This document shows, in pieces, positions 1 through 9,226 of a stretch of 64,000 nt of DNA. The stretch spans positions 558,001 through 622,000 of the forward strand of contig NZ_FNDK01000001.1 of the NCBI RefSeq assembly GCF_900099605.1, written 5' to 3'. Made by a program: the position numbers and the translations under genes. Each line of letters starts with the position of its first letter. Within the stretch, counting starts at the first letter, position 1. Source of the stretch: Alteribacillus persepolensis (GTDB lineage: Bacteria > Bacillota > Bacilli > Bacillales > Marinococcaceae). The notes beneath the pieces were generated by a model. That model was not told the origin of the DNA and ran no database searches. It was given only the letters and a program-made list of their open reading frames with translations.

Positions 1-305
1 GCCGGATCTTTGAAAGCCGCCATTTGCGAGCCAACAGCCATCGCTGTTCCACTATCTCTTGCACACGCAGCAAGACTTTCATTGATGCGCTCTGTTTCTT
101 TATCACCGCCGCCTGTCATAGCATTAATAATAATCGGCGAACTTAACATAAGTTCGCCGATAGAAACAGAGAGATTGATTTGTGAAACGGAGGTCTCCGG
201 CAAGCTGTTATGAACGAAACGGACATCATCAAAGCTATTGCTGTTTTCTGTAACGCTATTTAAAGCGTGTTGAATATGATCCTTCTTTCGTTCCGCACGA
301 GACAC
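1..305 (-). CDS. fni: Isopentenyl-diphosphate delta-isomerase, type 2 (5' part only)
   Basis: FMN-dependent enzyme that interconverts isopentenyl and dimethylallyl diphosphate in isoprenoid synthesis. Only about the first 101 residues are inside the window; the rest runs off the left edge. The visible part begins SRAERKKDHIQHAL and contains NAMTGGG and MAVGSQMAA, which are hallmarks of the N-terminal half of type 2 IDI. The start is a GTG at 303-305, preceded by AAGGAG; there is no ATG start nearby. It follows ypfD on the same strand by a short gap, as in B. subtilis. Confidence 0.93.
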   Translation of the reverse strand, partial: MSRAERKKDHIQHALNSVTENSNSFDDVRFVHNSLPETSVSQINLSVSIGELMLSSPIIINAMTGGGDKETERINESLAACARDSGTAMAVGSQMAAFKDP

Positions 306-321
306 GTTACAATCAAACTCC

Positions 322-1482
322 TTATTTTTTATATTTTTTTAATTGATCTCCAATCATATCTCCTAGTGAAAATCCAGAGTGATCTTCTTCTGGTGCTTCA
401 TATTCCTGCTGTACTTTTTCATCTGGTGTATCTTCTTTTTCTAACTCACGAATGCTAAGCGAAATCCGTTGTTCCGATGGATTAATATCAAGAATTTTTG
501 CTTTTACAGACTGTCCTTCTTCTAGCACTTCACCTGGGGTGCCGATATGTCGATTAGCGATTTGGGAAATGTGAACTAATCCTTCTACACCCGGTGCTAC
601 TTCTACAAATGCTCCAAAGGAAACTAAGCGTTTTACTTGCCCTTCGATGATATCACCTGGTTCAAACTGGCCTTCAATCGTTGTCCAAGGCCCCGGAAGC
701 GTTTCTTTAATTGATAAAGATACACGTTCGCTTTCCGTGTCAACCGCTAAAATTTTCACATCGATTTCGTCGCCTTCTTTCACAATCTCACCTGGAGATT
801 CTACGCGGTGATGTGCCATTTGGGAAATATGAACTAGTCCGTCTACACCGCCGATGTCTACAAAAGCACCGAAATCAGTGAGGCGCTGCACAGTACCTTT
901 GACAACGTCACCAACTTGTAAATTTTCCAGCAGCTCTTTTTTCTTTTGTTCTGCTTCTTCATCAAGCACAGCACGTTGGGAGAGAATTAATTTGTTTTCT
1001 TCTGGATCAATTTCAGCTACTTTTAATCGCAGTGTTCTCCCCTTGTAGTCGCTGAAATCTTCTACGAAATGACGCTCTACCAGTGAAGCCGGAATGAAGC
1101 CGCGTACGCCAAGGTCGACAACAAGGCCGCCTTTCACTACTTCTGCCACTTCGGCTTCAATAATTTCGCCAGACTCATACTTTTCCTGCAGTTCTCCCCA
1201 TGCTTTATCAGCTAATGCGGCACGGCGAGACAATACAAGTTCGTCATCTTCTACTTTAATCACTTTTAACTCCAATTCATCTCCTACTTGCAATACATCA
1301 CTGACTTTTTCTACATGCAGGCTTGACAGTTCACTGATTGGGATTACAGCATCTACTTTATATCCAGCATCTGCATAGGCCTGTTTGTCCTCTACTTTTG
1401 TAATTTTACCGGTTACAAGATCACCTGCTTGAAGGTCTTGCATACCGACCAATTCATTGTTCATTTCATCCACCATTGACAT
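322..1482 (-). CDS. ypfD: S1-domain RNA-binding protein, ribosomal protein S1 homologue (YpfD)
   Basis: A 386-residue protein with four S1 RNA-binding domains in tandem, at roughly residues 16-86, 103-170, 188-258 and 273-344. The last two carry the classic DFGAFVD/SFGAFVE and GLVHISQ signatures. It is shorter than the six-domain S1 of Gram-negatives and matches the length of Bacillus YpfD. Family knowledge suggests mRNA binding, but it is not the essential S1 of E. coli. The start is an ATG behind AAGGAGGC. It lies upstream of fni and downstream of plsC and cmk. Confidence 0.95.
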   Translation of the reverse strand: MSMVDEMNNELVGMQDLQAGDLVTGKITKVEDKQAYADAGYKVDAVIPISELSSLHVEKVSDVLQVGDELELKVIKVEDDELVLSRRAALADKAWGELQEKYESGEIIEAEVAEVVKGGLVVDLGVRGFIPASLVERHFVEDFSDYKGRTLRLKVAEIDPEENKLILSQRAVLDEEAEQKKKELLENLQVGDVVKGTVQRLTDFGAFVDIGGVDGLVHISQMAHHRVESPGEIVKEGDEIDVKILAVDTESERVSLSIKETLPGPWTTIEGQFEPGDIIEGQVKRLVSFGAFVEVAPGVEGLVHISQIANRHIGTPGEVLEEGQSVKAKILDINPSEQRISLSIRELEKEDTPDEKVQQEYEAPEEDHSGFSLGDMIGDQLKKYKK

Positions 1483-1527
1483 TTGCCTCCTTACTTTCTT
1501 TAGGGAACATATACCTTAAACTAAATA

Positions 1528-1556
1528 TATAAATTCTTTAAACTAAAGAATTTACC
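1528..1556. repeat. Perfect AT-rich inverted repeat upstream of ypfD
   Basis: Ten-base arms (1530-1539 and 1545-1554) separated by five bases lie between plsC and ypfD. There is no long T run on the minus strand, so it may be a weak terminator or processing hairpin rather than a strong terminator. Function unknown. Confidence 0.5.
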
Positions 1557-1574
1557 TCACATTCAATGAAGATC

Positions 1575-2180
1575 TTATGATTCATTCGCTTTTTCTCTTT
1601 TACGATGTTCATCTATTAATGCACGGATACCATCCATAATTTCTTCTGTTGCATCAGCCGCGTTTGTTTTTTGATCCCGCAGTTTTTGAAAGTCAAGCGG
1701 CTTTCCATACACAATCGTGACTTTATGAAAAGGCTTATACTTACCAATAACCGCCACAGGAACAATAACAGCTTCAGATTTTAACGCAAAAAAACCAGAT
1801 CCAGACAATCCTTTGCCAACTTCTCCTGTTTTACTTCTTGTACCCTCCGGAAAAAGGCATAAAACTTTTCCCTCTTTTAACATACTCAAACCTTTTTTTA
1901 AAGCTTGGCGGTCACCAGCTCCTCGTTTAACCGGAAAAGCGCCTAAAGCATTTAACAATGAGCCAATCAATTTCTTTTCGAAAAGTTCTTGCTTGGCCAT
2001 AAAGTTAAGTTTTCTTTTGATAAAGCTTCCAACTAAAGGAGGGTCATAGTTGCTGATATGATTGGAGCAGAGTAAAACAGGTCCTTCTTTTGGAATATTT
2101 TCTCTGCCAATTACTTCAGCTCTGATAACAAAAGTAAAGTATAGTCTACAAATCATTTTCCCTATCCCGTAAATGCTCAT
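1575..2180 (-). CDS. plsC: 1-acyl-sn-glycerol-3-phosphate acyltransferase
   Basis: Transfers an acyl chain to lysophosphatidic acid to form phosphatidic acid at the membrane. The 201-residue protein has the family's catalytic block NHISNYD (residues 40-46) and the substrate-binding block FPEGTRS (about 110-116), with a hydrophobic N-terminal segment. The gene overlaps the 3' end of cmk by four bases, so the two are co-translated. Length and motifs are typical, and nothing is missing. Confidence 0.93.
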   Translation of the reverse strand: MSIYGIGKMICRLYFTFVIRAEVIGRENIPKEGPVLLCSNHISNYDPPLVGSFIKRKLNFMAKQELFEKKLIGSLLNALGAFPVKRGAGDRQALKKGLSMLKEGKVLCLFPEGTRSKTGEVGKGLSGSGFFALKSEAVIVPVAVIGKYKPFHKVTIVYGKPLDFQKLRDQKTNAADATEEIMDGIRALIDEHRKREKANES

Positions 2181-2854
2181 AGCTTCTTAATCCTTTCCTT
2201 TGCTATTGAACATATACGCATCGCAGCTTGTTCTGCTGTTAATTCAGTTGTATCCATTTCCACAGCATCAGCTGCTTTTGTTAAAGGTGATACCAGCCGT
2301 GAGGAATCCTTTTCATCTCTTGTTTGAATATCTTGTTTAATCGTTTCAAAATTGGACTCTCTGCCGTTTTCCACATTTTCTAAATGTCTGCGCCGTGCTC
2401 TTTCCTCTACAGAAGCTGTGAGAAACACTTTCAGCTCAGCATGGGGAAGAACCGTTGTTCCAATATCTCTTCCGTCTAAAACAGTGCCTTTCGCTTTTGC
2501 GAGCTCTTGTTGTTTTTTTACCATCTGTTCCCGCACGCCGGCGTGCAGAGACACTTGTGAAACAGAAGCAGTTACTTCATTGGAACGAACCATGTTTGTC
2601 ACTTCTTCATTATCAACAAAGATGCGATTGCCTTCTGCTGTATAAGACAACGTTAAATCCATAGATTCTAAAAGCGCCGACAGAGCCTCTCCGTCCTGTA
2701 TATCTGCTTGTGACTGGAGAGCTTTCCACGCTAGTGCACGATACATTGCCCCTGTGTCAATATAAGTATAATCAAGATCACGGGCTACTTGTTTGGCAAC
2801 CGTACTTTTGCCTGCCCCTGCAGGCCCATCAATAGCAATATTTATTTTATTCAT
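2177..2854 (-). CDS. cmk: Cytidylate kinase
   Basis: Phosphorylates CMP and dCMP with ATP in pyrimidine nucleotide recycling. The N-terminus MNKINIAIDGPAG leads into a P-loop GPAGAGKST at about residues 10-18. DGRDIGT and an Arg-rich lid follow. An upstream in-frame ATG at 2866 exists, but the purine-rich GGGGTG lies just before the ATG at 2854 and the protein aligns from there, so I use 2854. It is first in a cmk-plsC-ypfD block. Confidence 0.95.
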   Translation of the reverse strand: MNKINIAIDGPAGAGKSTVAKQVARDLDYTYIDTGAMYRALAWKALQSQADIQDGEALSALLESMDLTLSYTAEGNRIFVDNEEVTNMVRSNEVTASVSQVSLHAGVREQMVKKQQELAKAKGTVLDGRDIGTTVLPHAELKVFLTASVEERARRRHLENVENGRESNFETIKQDIQTRDEKDSSRLVSPLTKAADAVEMDTTELTAEQAAMRICSIAKERIKKL

Positions 2855-3013
2855 AGTGCACCCCATTGACCATATGTATTACTGCGACGATAGCGGGCAA
2901 TTATTCCCTAAAAACTAACATATTCACAGAGTATCATACCACAAAGCTATGAACAAATCTAATGATTCTGCTTTTCATTCTCATCACCTCATCTGCTTCT
3001 ATGAGCAGCAAGA

Positions 3014-3058
3014 ACAAGAAACAGGGAAAGAAGAAGCAAATGCTTCTCCTTTCCCCTT
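3014..3058 (-). terminator. Terminator after ypeB
   Basis: Fourteen-base arms (3024-3037 and 3042-3055, one G-U pair) with a four-base loop. On the minus strand they are followed by a T-rich tract. It closes the sleB-ypeB operon. Confidence 0.7.
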
Positions 3059-3077
3059 AGTGCTATGATATCGTTTG

Positions 3078-4436
3078 CTACATCGTGTCGTAAACAGGTT
3101 CAGCTTCTTGCATTTTCTTCACGTTTTCTTCGTCTCCGTCTTCTGCGTTAATATAAATTCTAAACGTGTCATTTTCAATCGTACCGTAAAATTCATAACA
3201 AAGAATCTCTTCATCGTCTTCATTATGAATGACAGCTAACCCCTCTTCTTGGACATCCACATTCGGATTCACTTGCGCTTTGGCTTCTTCTGCACTGATG
3301 GATGGAGATAGGTCATCTCGTTGATGATGGTTGGCGATATAATCCGATGCTTTGTAGCCGACCACTTCCCCATCATCAAGTGCTACTTCTACATAAACGG
3401 TATCAGGATAGATTTTTACATCGTCTTTTTGAGTGACGAATTGAAAAACACCAACCGTGTCATATTGCTTACCGTCTGCTAGTTCCATGTTTTCGTAACC
3501 ATTTTCTTCAAGAAACGCCAGTCCCTTGTTTGACGCTTCATTCAAACTCATTTCCGGCTCGTCAATTGGCCTGGATTGTAAAAACCATAAAGGATGGCCG
3601 CCTCTTTTTGTCATATCCATGTAGATTTCATCTTCGCCTTCCGGCTCTTGAACGGTTAACGTGTAACCTTCAAACCCTAAACTTTCTTCATCAAGCTCAT
3701 CAATCTCTACTTCCATTGAATCAGGGACACCTAAAAACTGTTTCGCTTTTTTTGCCGCTTCCTGTTTAGACAATGCTTTGCCTTTGACACTTTCAGCAAT
3801 TTTCTTCTCAACGTCCGGGGCAAAGCCTTGACCCATTTCAGAACCAAACTCTGTTTCTTTAAAGCCTTTCACCTTATTATCAATCGTTTGAAAGCCATTG
3901 ACGATGGAGTTATCCATTGGTGCATCGTTATCTGCCATTACCTGTTCTGCTTCTGTCCATTTGTATTGTTCCTTTAGTGCAGAAGCTTGCAGTTTACGCA
4001 AGTCATGACGAATTTCTCCAGCTTCTTTGTAAAACCGCTGCAATTGTTCGTATTCTTGGTCTGAAAGTGGTTTTTCGCCTAAGTCGCGAATCGTTGTTTT
4101 ATAACTGAAGTCCCCAATTTTACTCAGCAAATTCTCTGTTTCGTTTAAAGCCATCAGGCCTAATGGAAGCTGGCCAAGTTCGCTTTGAGCAAGTGATGTC
4201 AAACGCCATACTTGCGCCAGCGAACTAGACAGCTGCTCTCTGGAATTCATCGCAAGAGTTGAACCAACTTCATCCTCGATTTGATCAAGGTGAAAAGACA
4301 GGTCATGAAAGGCTCGCTGATAGTTGTTTTCACTATTTATTTCTAATGCTTCTTTTTGGCTGGCCTGATTGGCTCCCCACCAGCCAGTGCCAATTACTGC
4401 TGCAGCAAGCACCCCGATTAAAACATTTTTAACCAT
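3078..4436 (-). CDS. ypeB: Germination protein YpeB
   Basis: Partner and stabiliser of the cortex-lytic enzyme SleB in the spore. The 452-residue protein has an N-terminal membrane anchor (about residues 4-23), a helical middle region and a C-terminal half with PepSY-like repeats; the C-terminus is acidic. Its length matches Bacillus YpeB. It lies 18 bases downstream of sleB, the usual two-gene operon, and the proteins depend on each other in characterised Bacillus species (family knowledge). The start is preceded by GGAGGTGAAC. Confidence 0.95.
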   Translation of the reverse strand: MVKNVLIGVLAAAVIGTGWWGANQASQKEALEINSENNYQRAFHDLSFHLDQIEDEVGSTLAMNSREQLSSSLAQVWRLTSLAQSELGQLPLGLMALNETENLLSKIGDFSYKTTIRDLGEKPLSDQEYEQLQRFYKEAGEIRHDLRKLQASALKEQYKWTEAEQVMADNDAPMDNSIVNGFQTIDNKVKGFKETEFGSEMGQGFAPDVEKKIAESVKGKALSKQEAAKKAKQFLGVPDSMEVEIDELDEESLGFEGYTLTVQEPEGEDEIYMDMTKRGGHPLWFLQSRPIDEPEMSLNEASNKGLAFLEENGYENMELADGKQYDTVGVFQFVTQKDDVKIYPDTVYVEVALDDGEVVGYKASDYIANHHQRDDLSPSISAEEAKAQVNPNVDVQEEGLAVIHNEDDEEILCYEFYGTIENDTFRIYINAEDGDEENVKKMQEAEPVYDTM

Positions 4437-4454
4437 TTTCTTTGTTCACCTCCA

Positions 4455-5459
4455 TTATTTCGCAAATACGTGTTTACCAATCGTTTTCACTTGCGGCCGT
4501 TGTGCTACCCAATCAGATGTTGCTGTTACGGGATTATAATAATACAACGATCCCTCAGACGGGTCTTGGCCATTAATCGCATCCAGTACCGCCTTTCTTG
4601 CCTCCTCGTTTGGAGTCATATAAATCTGTCCATCCATTACTGCTGTAAACGCTCTCGGCTCAAAAATTACTCCACTTGCCGTATTAGGAAAAGTCGGGCT
4701 TTCTATTCGATTAATAATGACAGCAGCTACGGCAACCTGTCCGACATACGGTTCACCACGAGCTTCTCCGTAGACAGCATTGGACATAATTTGAATATCG
4801 TTTTCAGAGTACCCATCTGGTACGTTCATGGCCTTTTGGATATTGGCTTGATTCGATTGATCCTCGTCTACCTGCTCTTGGCCCTGTTGTTGCGGCTGTT
4901 CTTGCTGGCCTTGCTCGGCTGGAGCCTGCTCTCCTGCGCCGTCTTGCGGCTGCTCTTGTCTTCTTTGTCCTTGTCTCTGCTGACCTCCGCCCTGCTGCTC
5001 TTCTTGCTGCTTAGAAGGCGCCGGTTTTTGCTGCTGTTTATTTTTACCGCCTTTTGGACCTTTTTGAATGTGTTTCGGTGTACTTCCGTAATGTGTAAAT
5101 TTCCTGCCGTTTTGCAAGGCTTCTTGAACAAATTCTTCATCATATTCTGTAGATGTTTCGAGCTTATTTTTCATTTTGTCTCCTACAAGTCCATCCGTTT
5201 CAAGCCCAAATTCTTCTTGAAAGTTTTTAACGCTCCAGTATGTCCCCCAGCCATATACGCCATCAATATTACCATTGTAAAAACCGTTATACTGCAACCG
5301 TGCCTGTAGTTCGACTACATCATCTCCTGTTGCACCTTTTTGTATAACCTGATCAGAAAAAGCTTCTGCTGATTGTATAGGAAGTGCATAATTCATAAAA
5401 AAAAGGCACAAAGAAAAAATAACACATGTTGAAAATACCTGTTTATACTGCACTGCCAT
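4455..5459 (-). CDS. sleB: Spore cortex-lytic enzyme SleB
   Basis: Lytic enzyme that degrades spore cortex peptidoglycan at germination. Order: signal peptide (about 1-33), peptidoglycan-binding domain (about 38-95), a long Gln/Gly/Glu/Arg-rich linker (about 133-205) and a hydrolase_2 catalytic domain (about 215-334) with NAVYGEARGE carrying the expected catalytic Glu near residue 232. The low-complexity linker is longer than I recall for B. subtilis SleB. It forms an operon with ypeB. The start follows GGAGGGAAT. Confidence 0.95.
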   Translation of the reverse strand: MAVQYKQVFSTCVIFSLCLFFMNYALPIQSAEAFSDQVIQKGATGDDVVELQARLQYNGFYNGNIDGVYGWGTYWSVKNFQEEFGLETDGLVGDKMKNKLETSTEYDEEFVQEALQNGRKFTHYGSTPKHIQKGPKGGKNKQQQKPAPSKQQEEQQGGGQQRQGQRRQEQPQDGAGEQAPAEQGQQEQPQQQGQEQVDEDQSNQANIQKAMNVPDGYSENDIQIMSNAVYGEARGEPYVGQVAVAAVIINRIESPTFPNTASGVIFEPRAFTAVMDGQIYMTPNEEARKAVLDAINGQDPSEGSLYYYNPVTATSDWVAQRPQVKTIGKHVFAK

Positions 5460-5703
5460 ATTCCCTCCTTTTACTCACCCTCATCGGTTACGCTTATTTT
5501 CTTCGTGGTTGCCTTTTTTATTCATAAAGAGTTATTTATTACATGTTTTTTTATAAAATCTGGTTAAAACAATGGAAACCATAACTTGTATATGTGTACA
5601 CAAAAAAAGCACAGCTTTTTCTGCTGCGTAAAAAAACTGACTTGCTGTTAAGCCTTTCCAGCGGCAGCTGCGGTTTTAACGGCATTAAACGCCCTTCCCA
5701 TAC

Positions 5704-5740
5704 AAAAAAACCCTTTTGGCATACGGCCAAAAGGGTTTTT
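5704..5740 (-). terminator. Strong terminator after metH
   Basis: A near-perfect hairpin with arms built on AACCCTTTTGGC and GCCAAAAGGGTT is followed on the minus strand by a T run. It lies two bases beyond the metH stop and closes the methionine operon. Confidence 0.9.
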
Positions 5741-5742
5741 CC

Positions 5743-8700
5743 TTATAATACGCTGAAGTACCTTGCTTCTGGATGAGCAAATACCATCGCAGAAACAGAA
5801 GCCTCTGGTTCCATCATATATTCTTCTGTTAAATGGACACCTATCTTTCCAGGCTCTAACAGCCGGAATAGTTTAGCTTGATCGTTTAAATCAGGACAAG
5901 CCGGGTACCCAAACGATACTCTAATGCCTTCGTATTTTGCCGAAAACCGTTCTTCCATCGTTAACTCTGGCGAATCCGGTATGCCCCATTGATCACGCAT
6001 CATTTGATGCAGCTTTTCTGCAAAGCCTTCTGCAAGCTCTAATGCTGTTGCTTGAATGAGGTGGCTGAACAAATAATCACCGTTTTCTTTTGCTTGGGCA
6101 GACATTTCCCGTACGCCTTTCCCAGCAGTCACTGCTAAAAATCCGACGTAATCCATTTCTCCGCTTTCGACTGGGCGAATGAAATCAGCCAGGCACAAAT
6201 ATGGTGCACGCGGCTGCCGCGGGAAAGAAAAGCGCTCAAGTATTTTCTTTTCCTCTGGATTGTTATAAATAACAATATCATTACCTTCAGATTGGGCTGG
6301 ATAAAATTGATACATGCCGTGCGCTTTCAATAAGTCTTCTCGTTTTGCCTGCATCAAGAGTGCATCTACTTTTTCTTTTAAATCCAGTGCTTTTTCATTT
6401 TTTTCTTCTAATAACCGGCTTACCTTCCCTTGAAGCCCTAAGTGTTTCCCCATCAGCATCTGCAAATTCACGTACGGCTCTAAATGGGCAATGCTGAAGT
6501 CTTTTAATACATGCTTTTTTAAATCCGGCGGTGTTTGAACCGGAACGGTCAACGATACTTCTGAACGTGCAGGCATATCTTCTTCGGGTGTTCTGGCTTT
6601 TTGCTTCCGTTCTCCTTTTTCTAAACGGTTTTCAGCTTTTTCCTGTAATTCTTGCTGCAGCTTAGTACGCTCCTCTGGAACAGCAAGCTTGTTCGCTATA
6701 TCGAGACCATTCATGGCATCTTTGGCATACAGTACCATGCCGTCGTATTCCGCACTAATCTTTTCTTCTGTAAATCTACGTGTTAAGGCCGCTCCCCCGA
6801 CAAGAACAGGAATGGATATTTCTTGGTTCTTCAAATCCTGTGCAGTGAGCACCATTTGCTGTGCCGACTTCACGAGCAGTCCGCTTAAACCTACTGCATC
6901 GGGCTTCTCTTGATCAATAGCTTCGATGAGTTCGTTCGATGTTACTTTAATTCCTAAGTTGACAATTTTAAAACCATTATTCGACAAGATAATGTCAACT
7001 AAATTTTTGCCAATGTCATGCACGTCGCCTTTTACGGTTGCCAGCAATATTTTCCCTTTGCCAGAGTCGTCTTCTTTCTGTTCCATATGCGGTTCTAAAT
7101 GGGCAACTGCGGCTTTCATAGCTTCGGCACTTTGCAGCACTTCAGCAACAATTAACTCGTTGTTGTTAAATAATTTACCGACCTTATCCATTCCCTTCAT
7201 AAGGGGACCATTGATAATATCGAGTGGCTCATCGAATTTTTGCAGAGCTTTATCCAAATCATCAAATAAGCCCTCTTTGGTGCCTTCTACGATATATTCC
7301 GCGAGCCGGTCTTCAAGGGAAAGATTTTTTTCGACTTTCTTTTTTTCTGACTTTTTCCCGCGATAGTGTGCAGTGAAATCCGCAAGCGATGCATCACTTG
7401 TTTCAAACAACAACTTGCGTGCCATTTCTTTTTCTTCCTCTGGAATGCTGGCATAGCGTTCTACCTTTTCCGTGTTTACAATCGCATAGTCCAAGCCTGC
7501 TTTCGTGCAGTAATACATAAATGCTGCATTTAACACTTCACGCCCGACAGGAGGGAGGCCAAATGATACGTTACTAACCCCTAAAATAGTCAAACAGTCC
7601 GGCAAATGTTCTTTAATGAGACGAATACCTTCCACTGTTGCTTCAGCAGAACCAATATATTGTTCATCACCTGTTCCAACTGGAAACACAAGCGGGTCGA
7701 AAATAATATCTGTTGGATTCAGGCCGTACTTGTGCACGAGCAAATCATGAGAGCGTTTTGCCACTTCGAGCTTGCGTTCAGCCGTAACGGCCATCCCTGT
7801 TTCATCAATGGTCCCCACAACGACTGCAGCACCAAAACGCTTAACAATCGGTATAATATCATCAAAACGTTCTTCCCCGTCTTCTAAATTAATCGAATTA
7901 ATAATTGCTTTTCCCTGAGAGTAGGTTAACGCTTTTTCAATCACCTTGGCATCTGTGGAGTCAATCATTAACGGGACTTTCACTTTATTGGTAACATAGC
8001 TTAAAAACTTTTCCATATCCTCTAATTCATCACGATCCGGGTCAGCCAGACATACATCAATGACGTGTGCTCCACGCTTTACCTGGGCACGGGCAATTTC
8101 AGAAGCTTCTTCAAATGCCTCTTCATTAATTAGCCGTTTAAATTTTCGTGAGCCGATCACATTTGTTCTTTCTCCAACAAACAACGGTCTCATATCTTCT
8201 TCATATATAAGCGGTTCAATACCAGACACAGCGTGAGCGTGTGAATCGGCCGGTACTCTCGGCTCATAGTCTTTTAATGTATCTCTCATTACTTTAATAT
8301 GTTCTGGTGTAGTACCACAGCAGCCGCCTACAATATTCAACCAGCCTTTTTCGGCAAATGTTTTTAATTTTGATGCCAGTGATTCTGGTGACTCATGGTA
8401 ATGACCTTCTTCATCCGGAAGACCAGCATTTGGATAACAATGCACATAAGTTGTGGCCAGCTCTGATAACGACCGCAAGTGATCGCGCATAAATTCTGGG
8501 CCTGTCGCACAGTTTAATCCGACAACCGTTGGTTTCATGTGCTCAAGGGAGATGTAAAAGGATTCAATTGTCTGTCCTGCAAGAGTTGTTCCCATCGGCT
8601 CTATCGTTCCAGACACAATCAGCGGAAGCTCGATGTTCATTTTTGTTTCTGCTTGTTTAATACCAGCATAGGCAGCTTTTACATTTCGCATATCCTGGCT

Positions 8701-9192
8701 CGTTTCCAGCAAAAAGATGTCTGCACCGCCCTTCATTAAACCCGTTGCCTGCTCCTGATAGGCATGCACTAAATCATCAAATGTAGCACCACCGGTAACG
8801 GACAATGACTTCGTTGTCGGCCCCATTGCTCCAGCCACGTAACGGGGAAAATCGGGAGTCGAAAAATCCTCCGCCGCTTTTTTTGCAAGTTGCGCCGCTG
8901 CAATATTTAATTCTTCTGCTCTATCTTCTAAGTCATAGTCACTAAGCACGATATCCGTTGCTCCAAACGTATTGGTTTCAATAATATCGGCACCTGCCTC
9001 CAAATAATCGCGATGGATGCGATCAACCACATGCGGAGAGGTGACATTTAAATATTCATTACATCCATCATAGTGTTCTCCGCCAAAATCTTCTGGTGAC
9101 AAGTCTGCATTTTGCAGCATCGTTCCCATCGCACCATCTAGTAGTAATATGGACTGTTGTAATCTATCTTCAAATTTTATTGTTTTGGTCAT
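5743..9192 (-). CDS. metH: Cobalamin-dependent methionine synthase
   Basis: Transfers methyl from methyltetrahydrofolate to homocysteine via methylcobalamin. The 1149 residues hold all four modules: homocysteine/zinc domain (about 1-320; zinc ligands Cys228 in GLNCATGP and Cys291-292 in GGCCGTTP), pterin-binding domain (about 335-600), cobalamin-binding domain with DVHDIG (axial His about 725), and the C-terminal AdoMet reactivation domain (about 900-1149). Length is typical. It is last in the SAM-riboswitch operon metI-yitJ-metH. Its cofactor is presumably supplied by the B12 operon at 32-42 kb. Confidence 0.97.
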   Translation of the reverse strand: MTKTIKFEDRLQQSILLLDGAMGTMLQNADLSPEDFGGEHYDGCNEYLNVTSPHVVDRIHRDYLEAGADIIETNTFGATDIVLSDYDLEDRAEELNIAAAQLAKKAAEDFSTPDFPRYVAGAMGPTTKSLSVTGGATFDDLVHAYQEQATGLMKGGADIFLLETSQDMRNVKAAYAGIKQAETKMNIELPLIVSGTIEPMGTTLAGQTIESFYISLEHMKPTVVGLNCATGPEFMRDHLRSLSELATTYVHCYPNAGLPDEEGHYHESPESLASKLKTFAEKGWLNIVGGCCGTTPEHIKVMRDTLKDYEPRVPADSHAHAVSGIEPLIYEEDMRPLFVGERTNVIGSRKFKRLINEEAFEEASEIARAQVKRGAHVIDVCLADPDRDELEDMEKFLSYVTNKVKVPLMIDSTDAKVIEKALTYSQGKAIINSINLEDGEERFDDIIPIVKRFGAAVVVGTIDETGMAVTAERKLEVAKRSHDLLVHKYGLNPTDIIFDPLVFPVGTGDEQYIGSAEATVEGIRLIKEHLPDCLTILGVSNVSFGLPPVGREVLNAAFMYYCTKAGLDYAIVNTEKVERYASIPEEEKEMARKLLFETSDASLADFTAHYRGKKSEKKKVEKNLSLEDRLAEYIVEGTKEGLFDDLDKALQKFDEPLDIINGPLMKGMDKVGKLFNNNELIVAEVLQSAEAMKAAVAHLEPHMEQKEDDSGKGKILLATVKGDVHDIGKNLVDIILSNNGFKIVNLGIKVTSNELIEAIDQEKPDAVGLSGLLVKSAQQMVLTAQDLKNQEISIPVLVGGAALTRRFTEEKISAEYDGMVLYAKDAMNGLDIANKLAVPEERTKLQQELQEKAENRLEKGERKQKARTPEEDMPARSEVSLTVPVQTPPDLKKHVLKDFSIAHLEPYVNLQMLMGKHLGLQGKVSRLLEEKNEKALDLKEKVDALLMQAKREDLLKAHGMYQFYPAQSEGNDIVIYNNPEEKKILERFSFPRQPRAPYLCLADFIRPVESGEMDYVGFLAVTAGKGVREMSAQAKENGDYLFSHLIQATALELAEGFAEKLHQMMRDQWGIPDSPELTMEERFSAKYEGIRVSFGYPACPDLNDQAKLFRLLEPGKIGVHLTEEYMMEPEASVSAMVFAHPEARYFSVL

Positions 9193-9226
9193 CTTTCCAC
9201 TCCTCTATATACTGCTCTCCACTATC

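Noticed and set aside
4470-5309. 279-codon open frame on the plus strand opposite sleB, and a 91-codon frame on the minus strand at 4868-5143
   Set aside because: Both are by-products of the Gln-rich low-complexity linker of sleB; they have leucine/cysteine-rich or lysine/serine-rich composition and no ribosome sites.
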